From IMG/VR virus record IMGVR_UViG_3300031565_000155, positions 1-37,347 of that record: a stretch of DNA of 37,347 bases. One strand, given 5' to 3'. Both the position numbers and the translations under genes were made by a program. The notes under the pieces are model-generated. The model made no database searches. It saw nothing but the letters and a program-made list of their open reading frames with translations, and was not told where the DNA came from. This document shows, piece after piece, positions 32,433-37,347 of this stretch (position 1 is its first letter; each line of letters opens with the position of its first letter). This DNA is from a virus.

Positions 32433-33078
32433 CACGGGCCTCCCTTAGTTCACGTTTCAGTTGATCGGTTTCGGTGTCGGGTTCTTGAGTAAGTGACTGT
32501 GCAGGTGTGTCGCCTGCGCGTTCGATAAATCCTTCCAGCTTCGACCCGTTGCGACAGATCAAGGTCAGGTCGTCATAGCCACCTGTCGCGTGGAACTCGC
32601 TTGCAACGCAACCGTCAATGGCGCGTTGGATTTGTGCTGCCGTGTACCCCTGCCGCAGCCGTGCGCGGAGTACGCGTGCCCGCTCCGGTGTGAGTCGGGC
32701 CTGCTCGTGGCCCGTCGCCCGCTGCCAGTATCCGAACAGCGCTCCGACGAGCGCTCGGGCTGTATCTCGGGGGTCGGGCAGGGAGCCCGATTCCGGGTCC
32801 TGGGAGCCCCTGTGAGCCGTTCTACCCCCGATTACAGTGAGTTTAGCGTGGGCACGCCCCGTGGGCTTGGAGCCCATCTGGGAGCCAGCGCCCAGGGAGC
32901 CCTCAGCGCCCCTCTGGGGCCGTCCCCCTGGGGGAGCGTCGAGCCCATCTCGGTGCTGGCGAGCAGGCGCCCGGTCAGCCCAGGGAGCGAGCGCGGCCAC
33001 GATGGCTGCACGGTCGTCCCCGTTCAGTTTGTTCGCTCGCGACAGCACCGCCGCGATTGATCGTAGGAGTTCGTCCAT
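32362..33078 (-). CDS. Replication-initiator/helicase-loader-like protein, 238 aa
   Basis: ATG 33078 chosen; a GTG at 33159 would add an Arg-rich N-terminus of doubtful value. There is no good Shine-Dalgarno for either. Residues 1-38 are helical, and 40-105 form a Gly/Ser/Pro-rich linker encoded by the iteron-like repeats. The C-terminal part (108-190) has ALFGYWQRATGHEQARLTPERARVL, then RLRQGYTAAQIQRAIDGC and a YDDLTLICRNGSKLEGFIERA ending, the pattern of the C-terminal domain of phage O/DnaT-like replication proteins. As in lambda O, the origin may lie inside its own gene. Probably recruits the host helicase. Confidence 0.7.
   Translation of the reverse strand: MDELLRSIAAVLSRANKLNGDDRAAIVAALAPWADRAPARQHRDGLDAPPGGRPQRGAEGSLGAGSQMGSKPTGRAHAKLTVIGGRTAHRGSQDPESGSLPDPRDTARALVGALFGYWQRATGHEQARLTPERARVLRARLRQGYTAAQIQRAIDGCVASEFHATGGYDDLTLICRNGSKLEGFIERAGDTPAQSLTQEPDTETDQLKRELREARDAGNNEEWNRINTKLAALSKNSP
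32779..32989. repeat. Iteron-like repeat cluster, candidate replication origin
   Basis: Within the linker-coding part of the initiator-like gene, about seven copies of a GGGAGCC-type word (variants CAGGGAGCCC, CTGGGAGCC, TTGGAGCCC) occur at 32779, 32799, 32867, 32878, 32892, 32939 and 32979. The segment AGCCCATCT appears twice (32871 and 32942). A less GC-rich interval (about 32820-32850) separates the outer copies. The repeats are visible; the origin role is inferred from their place in a replication gene. Confidence 0.55.
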
Positions 33079-33203
33079 TTTTTCAAACGCAAATGCGGCG
33101 AGCAGTCGAGCCCCGCGATTCCGAAGGGTGCGCGGGTTCTCTGACGGATCAGATCGCACACAACCGAATCGCAGGCTCGACCGCTCGCCGCAATCGCACT
33201 CCG

Positions 33204-33725
33204 CTAAAAGGGGACGTCCTCGTCAGCCGGTGGCGGGGGCGCGTCCCCCTCCATCGACAGGTCTGCGCTCGCCACCCATTCGTTCATGGCGTCGCGTTCT
33301 TCGGTCGTCAGGCGATGTTCAAAGAAGGAGATCCCCGCGTACACGTTTCCGTCTCGCGTCTCCGTCTTGAACTTCGCCTTGAAGGGGCGACGCAGGAACG
33401 CCTCCCGTACCGCATCGTCGTCGCTCAGGTCGAACGCGTCCGCGTAACCCATCGCCGCGCACATTGCGCCGATGCGCCCGTAGCTTTCCTTCGTTATGTA
33501 CGCCCGTTGCGTGAACAGCTTCCCGACGACCTGCGCTTTCGGCTCGCCGTCGATGACTACGCCGCTGAGTTTCAAGAACTCCTTGCCGTTCACGTTGGCC
33601 TGGCGCCCCGTGTACTTGGTAAACGCCACGATGTAGTCCCCTGGGATTTGCAGGAACTTGCTCGCGTCGGCGGTCGTCGCGTCCGGCGTGAACTTGCTTG
33701 GGTCGAATGTGTTTGTCTCAGTCAT
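33204..33725 (-). CDS. Single-stranded DNA-binding (SSB-like) protein
   Basis: 173 aa, ATG 33725 overlapping the ATPase stop by 8 bp. Beta-rich centre (about 30-150) with strands such as YIVAFTKYTGRQANVNGKEF and KAKFKTETRDGNVYAGISFF, in an order compatible with an OB fold. The C-terminus is Pro/Asp/Glu-rich and ends DEDVPF (168-173), the acidic tip with terminal Phe used by bacterial SSBs to recruit partner proteins. It lies directly after a Sak4-like recombinase, an arrangement seen for annealing/SSB pairs. Confidence 0.75.
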   Translation of the reverse strand: MTETNTFDPSKFTPDATTADASKFLQIPGDYIVAFTKYTGRQANVNGKEFLKLSGVVIDGEPKAQVVGKLFTQRAYITKESYGRIGAMCAAMGYADAFDLSDDDAVREAFLRRPFKAKFKTETRDGNVYAGISFFEHRLTTEERDAMNEWVASADLSMEGDAPPPPADEDVPF

Positions 33726-34536
33726 TTTCCTTCTCCTTCGTTTCGGTTGTCTGGTTGTCGAGTCTCTTGATCCACGAGGTCATGTTCGCCACTTCGACGT
33801 CGCGCAACGGGCGCAACGGTTTGGTCATAACGTTGTCGGGTCCGGCGAACTGAACGCTGTGGACCATCACGGTCTCCTCTCCCGACTTGCGCTTCGCGGC
33901 AACGCGAGCGACGCCGACCGCGTTGCACGCCGCGCCGATGATGGCGGGGAGTGAGCGCATCGGAAGCGCTGGACCGATGTGTCGCTCGCCCTCCACCTCT
34001 TTGTCGTCGAGCAACGCGAGGAACAAACAGTGGTAGGGGAGGTCGCGGCACATGCGAACGAACGAACGCCCGCGTGTAGCCATCGCACCCCAATGCCGCA
34101 TCGTCGTGTCGGGCAGGCCGTCCTTCGCGTTCTTCAACGGCGACTGTTCAACGATGCCTTCCCAAATCAGTTGCATGATGTCGGTCAGGCTATCGAACAC
34201 GATTGTTTTCGGTCGCAGGTAGGGCAACGCATCGATCGCCGCCTTCGCTTCCGCCTCGGGCAACTGGTCGCCGATCAGCTTTGCGATCGGCGCATCATCC
34301 GACTGCAACACATGAACCGCCTTCGCCAGTTCGTTCTTGTCTTTGATCCAGAACGTCGGGGGCATGGGGACGCCGAGCCGCTTCGCGTGGTCGCGCACGG
34401 TCTCGAATCCCTGACGCTCTGACAAGAGGATCAGCGGGTCCGGTGCGCTGACGCCGAGTGCGGTTTTGCCCGCGCCCGTTTGTCCGTACACCAGAATGTT
34501 TAGGTTTCGTTCGGTCTGTTGTTCATTCAGGAACAT
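33718..34536 (-). CDS. Sak4-like RecA-fold ATPase (recombinase)
   Basis: 272 aa, ATG 34536, overlapping the previous gene by 14 bp. Walker A GQTGAGKT (18-25) close to the N-terminus and Walker B TIVFDSLTD (111-119), then a conserved RHWGAMATRGRSFVRMCRDLPYH-type segment and a later strand with LALLDDKE. Lack of N- and C-terminal RecA extensions and the short length identify the Sak4 (single-strand annealing/strand-exchange) group, or the closely related phage AAA_24 proteins. Works with the SSB and nuclease genes near it in recombination-linked replication. Confidence 0.8.
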   Translation of the reverse strand: MFLNEQQTERNLNILVYGQTGAGKTALGVSAPDPLILLSERQGFETVRDHAKRLGVPMPPTFWIKDKNELAKAVHVLQSDDAPIAKLIGDQLPEAEAKAAIDALPYLRPKTIVFDSLTDIMQLIWEGIVEQSPLKNAKDGLPDTTMRHWGAMATRGRSFVRMCRDLPYHCLFLALLDDKEVEGERHIGPALPMRSLPAIIGAACNAVGVARVAAKRKSGEETVMVHSVQFAGPDNVMTKPLRPLRDVEVANMTSWIKRLDNQTTETKEKEND

Positions 34537-34897
34537 CGTCTTGGTTTACCTCTCCAGTTGTGTCGTCGAACCTGAGGTCCAACTGATCCATGGTTTCGAT
34601 TTGTTCTCGTAGTTTTTTGCGTGCCGCTTTCAGGTCTGCGCCCGCCTGCGCCATCGTTTCCTTTGCGAGTGCGGTGGTGTCGAGTTTCGTTTGGTATGCC
34701 TGGATTACATCGTTGCGCCAGGCTGCGAGTGCAGGACCATCCTGCGGTTCGTCGGACTCGATCGCGGCCTTCACCGCAGCGTCCATCTGTTGCTTGCGAG
34801 TTCGCCACAGGGTTCGCATGCCGTCAAGCCGTTGCTCCAGCCCTCCGAGCGTGCGAGCCGTTGCAACGATTCGCTCCTTGGTTTCGTTTTCACTCAT
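34523..34897 (-). CDS. Coiled-coil protein upstream of Sak4-like gene, 124 aa
   Basis: ATG 34897 with GAAAG upstream. Nearly all helical and charged: helices about 3-48 (RIVATARTLGGLEQRLDGMR) and 65-108 (KLDTTALAKETMAQAGADL), then an acidic tail ending DDVPE. No catalytic motif. Two long amphipathic helices suggest a dimer or bundle. Its overlap with the recombinase gene suggests a partner role in DNA metabolism, not shown by the sequence itself. Confidence 0.65.
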   Translation of the reverse strand: MSENETKERIVATARTLGGLEQRLDGMRTLWRTRKQQMDAAVKAAIESDEPQDGPALAAWRNDVIQAYQTKLDTTALAKETMAQAGADLKAARKKLREQIETMDQLDLRFDDTTGEVNQDDVPE

Positions 34898-34906
34898 GGT
34901 TTTCTT

Positions 34907-35254
34907 TCAGTTGAACCTCAAGCGGTCCAGCGCGTCGATGCTCGCAGGCCCGTTGACCTGTCGAACCGGCAACGCATAGATCGCGGCCAGCAGCGAGTTC
35001 ATATCCGCAGCGTCGCCGCGCTCCACGTCGCGAGTAACAGGCGTGTCATAGACGCAACCTTTCACGTCGTTGTGCATCACCGCAAGTTCGAAGTCCGCTC
35101 CGTTCGTGAGGACGTGGCCCGTGACAATGCTGGCGCCGTATCCGTTCGGGAATGAATAGATACGTTGCGTGCAATCCGCGAACACACACCCCCCCGGATG
35201 CGCGCCCGTCTTCACCAAACCAATCGTGGAGAGTGGTTCGTGGTCGTCAGACAC
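34907..35254 (-). CDS. Hypothetical protein, 115 aa
   Basis: Start at GTG 35254, with AAGGAG 8 bases upstream; an in-frame start further up would lie inside the previous gene. The product has alternating strands (RIYSFPNGYGASIVTGHVL, then FELAVMHNDVKGCVYDTPVT) with a YDTPVTRDV segment that recurs in phage proteins of unknown function. A helical C-terminus follows (DMNSLLAAIYALP). Located in the small-gene block before the recombination genes. Confidence 0.65.
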   Translation of the reverse strand: MSDDHEPLSTIGLVKTGAHPGGCVFADCTQRIYSFPNGYGASIVTGHVLTNGADFELAVMHNDVKGCVYDTPVTRDVERGDAADMNSLLAAIYALPVRQVNGPASIDALDRLRFN

Positions 35255-35588
35255 CGTGACGCTCCTTGTATTCGGCGTCGCTGAACTGACAGCGCTTCGC
35301 GGTCGCGTTCTCCACCCGGTACTCATACAAGCCGCGACGAACAGGGCGACGCTCCACGACCTGCACGTTCGATCCCATGATCTTCACCTTGCGGAAGTCC
35401 CGAAGCCGAGCCGATGCGGACGACTCGGAACACCCACAGGCGTCCGCGACGGCTCGCAACGTTCGCCACTCGCCGTCGCGTACGAGGTCCCACACGCGTT
35501 GCAGTAGCTTCGACAGTCGCTTGCGGTTCTCCCCCTCGCATGGCTCGGGCTCGCCGTCGAAGTGCGGCAGGTCGGCGGGGCGGTTCAT
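35247..35588 (-). CDS. Winged-helix DNA-binding protein
   Basis: 113 aa; ATG 35588 overlaps the preceding TGA as ATGA. After an acidic N-terminus (PHFDGEPEPCEGE), residues 23-90 form a helix-turn-helix: LLQRVWDLVRDGEWRTLRAV, then ADACGCSESSASARLRDFRK as the recognition unit, and a basic wing (VQVVERRPVRRGLYEYRV). This pattern is frequent in phage proteins that handle multi-copy replication or transcription control. As a candidate regulator it lies inside the operon and not at its start. Confidence 0.7.
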   Translation of the reverse strand: MNRPADLPHFDGEPEPCEGENRKRLSKLLQRVWDLVRDGEWRTLRAVADACGCSESSASARLRDFRKVKIMGSNVQVVERRPVRRGLYEYRVENATAKRCQFSDAEYKERHGV

Positions 35589-35902
35589 CCCTGCACCCAT
35601 CGCTTTCCACACCACACGATTCCGTTTTCGGTTTCGATCACCTCCGCGTTGCGTTCGTTCCGTGCGAACGTTGCGACGCGAGCCGCGAAGTCCTCGTTGG
35701 ACAAGGACTTTTCGCAGCTATCGCAGATCAATCCCTCGACGAACTCCTTCGCACGTTCGTTCAGGTCCGCGTCGTCGTCGCGCTGTGGGCTCAGGAGGGC
35801 GAACGTCACAGCGTCAGCTACGGTCGTTCGTTCCAAGTCGTTGTCGAGTGCCATGCCCCCGCACAGGTGCAGGGCCGATTCGATTGCTTGTCTTGTGTTC
35901 AT
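35585..35902 (-). CDS. Hypothetical protein with CxxC motif, 105 aa
   Basis: ATG 35902 overlaps the upstream stop as ATGA. Helical N-terminal half (MNTRQAIESALHL...), then DSCEKSL with an acidic neighbourhood (CDSC at 60-63), and a C-terminal IVWCGKRWVQG. The Cys pair plus the later Cys could bind one metal ion. The family is unknown. It belongs to a run of short genes between the nuclease and the Sak4-like gene. Confidence 0.6.
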   Translation of the reverse strand: MNTRQAIESALHLCGGMALDNDLERTTVADAVTFALLSPQRDDDADLNERAKEFVEGLICDSCEKSLSNEDFAARVATFARNERNAEVIETENGIVWCGKRWVQG

Positions 35903-36360
35903 GTTCCGGTGTCCTTGAGTTGTTGGTTTAGCCGATTGAGTTCTTCAAACTGTTTGTGCCACGGGCCGATCTCGGACAGTGCCCGTTGGTCGATCACGGT
36001 CCAGCACGCGGTGTTGCGAACGGACTGCAAGATTTCCCAACGCGTGTAGACGTTGCTGGCGAGGTACTCCACGTCCGTGTTGTCGTAGATCGTCAGGTCG
36101 AGCACCTCGCCGTTGTGTTCCAGCCACGCGTGTTCGATGGGGATCACCGAGTGCGCCCAGCCTTCGTGGTAAGTCACGTCCAGTTCCGTTTCCAGTACGA
36201 ACTTCTGCGAGTTCATAAAGCACTGTTTCAGGAGTGGACGCATGCCGACGCGCCGCAGTTCATCGCGCACCTCTTTCGGATGATGCTTCCACGGGACCTG
36301 TGCCCTGCCAGTGCTCAGGTACTCGCGGATCTTCCGCTCCGCGTACGCCGCGTCCCTCAC
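35899..36360 (-). CDS. Possible Cys-His-Asp (transglutaminase/papain-like) fold protein
   Basis: 153 aa from GTG 36360, overlapping the nuclease stop as GTGA. The order QCFMNS (46-51, C47), YHEGWA (64-69), IEHAWLEHNGEVLDLT (75-90, H77 and D88) fits a cysteine-protease-like triad with a Gly-bounded strand-turn, as in a set of phage/bacterial proteins with 'C..N...EG....HaW....G.v.D.T'. The N-terminal 40 residues are helical and basic. The triad spacing is visible; a catalytic role (protease, amidase or transglutaminase) is inferred. Confidence 0.6.
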   Translation of the reverse strand: MRDAAYAERKIREYLSTGRAQVPWKHHPKEVRDELRRVGMRPLLKQCFMNSQKFVLETELDVTYHEGWAHSVIPIEHAWLEHNGEVLDLTIYDNTDVEYLASNVYTRWEILQSVRNTACWTVIDQRALSEIGPWHKQFEELNRLNQQLKDTGT

Positions 36361-37347
36361 TGGTCCCTCCTGAACAAGCGGTCCATGCGCTCGCTGAATG
36401 AGGTCCCGCGAATATCGTACAGGCTGCCCGTGATGTTGCGGTCAGGACCCATCACGCATGCGTCCCGCATATCGCAGCGAGGGTTCCACGGGTTCGCGCA
36501 GGACGAACCGTTGCGAGTGTGCGCCAGCTTCCCACTCCGGGCTTGACGCAGGAGCCTGGCGTCCGCGATCAGTTCGCTTCGCCACCGTTCGAGTTCTGCC
36601 GCGCTGTACTTCCACTCATGGCGACAGGTCCACTTGTCGAGGATTCTCGGCAACGCCGTCACCACCTCGACCTGCTTGTCCGTGACAGGTATGCCGCGAA
36701 CGTTGACCTGCTCGTCCAGCGCCGCTTGGTAGATTCCGTGGGTTGTGTCGCACGCTGCCGTGCTGACCTTCCCATCCAGGTTCACCTTCGGTTGCTTCGG
36801 ACCGCCGCGACGAATCGCATTGATCACGACGCGGCCGAACTGCGACACCGGCGCCGGGTCGAGCATCGCCGCCGACGCCCACACATAGCCGGGTGTCTGC
36901 GGGTCTACTTCAAACCGTGCATCGAACGAGGTGGCGTCAGAGCCTGTCGTCTTGTGTTCCATGACAACGTACTCGCCCGTGACCCTGTCGCGCAGGACGA
37001 CGTCCGCAGCGCCGATGAACCGTGCGCCTGGCACCGTCTTGCGCTTGCCGTTCTCGCTCCAACGGATCGGAAGCTGGAACGGCTGCTCGACATAGATCAC
37101 CTCGTACTGGATCGCGTCCCTCTCATAGAACGCGTCGGCGTAGCGGGTGACGAGGTCGTCAGCGGTTTCGCCAACCCCCTCGCCCGTGGTGAAGTCGGTG
37201 TCGGTCGCCGTTGACTGCGCAACAGCGTCCAGCGCCATCGCGAGTGCAGGCACCTTCGCCACCCCGTTCCGCATCGACTCATACAAAGACGCGATGCCCA
37301 AGTGTGCGATCGATCCCGTGTGCATCGCGTCGCTTGAGGTTTTCGAC
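36357..37347 (-). CDS. Cas4/AddB-like Fe-S PD-(D/E)XK nuclease (remainder of gene)
   Basis: This is the larger part of the 358-aa nuclease; its first residues are at 1-216. Full-length numbering: the GAADVVL strand carries D144, and VVMEHKTT carries E159 and K161, giving the PD-(D/E)XK core. The C-terminus has C312, C320 and C326 in a CANPWNPRCDMRDAC block which, with N-terminal C16, match the one-plus-three cysteine Fe-S cluster of Cas4 and AddB nuclease domains. A flanking W-rich helix region (RHEWKYSAAELERW) precedes it. Such single-domain nucleases resect DNA ends and pair with annealing proteins such as the Sak4-like product upstream in the operon. Confidence 0.85.
   Translation of the reverse strand, partial: SKTSSDAMHTGSIAHLGIASLYESMRNGVAKVPALAMALDAVAQSTATDTDFTTGEGVGETADDLVTRYADAFYERDAIQYEVIYVEQPFQLPIRWSENGKRKTVPGARFIGAADVVLRDRVTGEYVVMEHKTTGSDATSFDARFEVDPQTPGYVWASAAMLDPAPVSQFGRVVINAIRRGGPKQPKVNLDGKVSTAACDTTHGIYQAALDEQVNVRGIPVTDKQVEVVTALPRILDKWTCRHEWKYSAAELERWRSELIADARLLRQARSGKLAHTRNGSSCANPWNPRCDMRDACVMGPDRNITGSLYDIRGTSFSERMDRLFRRDQ
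37218..37347. repeat. Right copy of terminal overlap
   Basis: Matches 1-130 except at 37221 (A versus G at base 4). In the nuclease frame the difference is a silent third-position change in a Val codon (GTT versus GTC), suggesting a polymorphic population or read error rather than a sequence change with effect. Confidence 0.95.

Overview
This window is one complete tailed-phage genome, opened inside a gene. Bases 1-130 repeat as 37218-37347 with a single mismatch, and one nuclease gene reads in frame across the junction. The contig is therefore circular, or circularly permuted, with about 37.2 kb of unique sequence. The DNA is GC-rich. Every gene I can support lies on the minus strand. Most neighbours touch or overlap, typically as ATGA, GTGA or TGATG, so nearly the whole genome reads as one translationally coupled series running from high to low coordinates.

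The only long non-coding stretch is 5500-6562. It appears to separate the end of the late genes from the start of the early genes. It holds a terminator-like hairpin, two 8-G tracts and a perfect 17-bp inverted repeat just ahead of the first early gene. In transcription order the early block is: a 63-aa protein, a winged-helix-like protein, a RavA-like MoxR AAA+ ATPase, a VWA (ViaA/CobT-like) protein, two proteins of unknown function, and an Fe-S Cas4/AddB-type nuclease that crosses the contig ends. After the junction (36.4 to 30.4 kb) come small unknown and regulatory proteins, then replication and recombination functions: a Sak4-like ATPase, an SSB-like protein, a replication-initiator-like protein with iteron-like repeats in its coding sequence, and a RusA-like resolvase. 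No DNA polymerase, RNA polymerase or integrase was recognised, so replication and transcription probably rely on the host.

Between 28.9 and 31.6 kb lies a probable DNA-modification or genome-marking cassette: an SAM methyltransferase, a ParB/Srx-domain protein and a TET-associated-type glycosyltransferase, with no recognisable TET/JBP oxygenase. A canonical parS sequence (28272-28287) sits inside the HNH gene just downstream.

The late block runs from 28.3 kb to 6.6 kb: HNH nuclease, small and large terminase, portal, scaffold, coat protein, adaptor-like and nozzle-like tail proteins, three large Ala/Gly/Gln-rich virion (probably ejection) proteins, tail fibre/spike proteins, a putative holin and a TIGR02594-type endolysin. 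This order (terminase, portal, scaffold, coat, adaptor, nozzle, ejection, fibre, lysis, with no tape measure or sheath) points to a podovirus-like, short-tailed phage. The host cannot be named from the sequence; GC content and the lysis genes suggest a GC-rich, probably Gram-negative bacterium.
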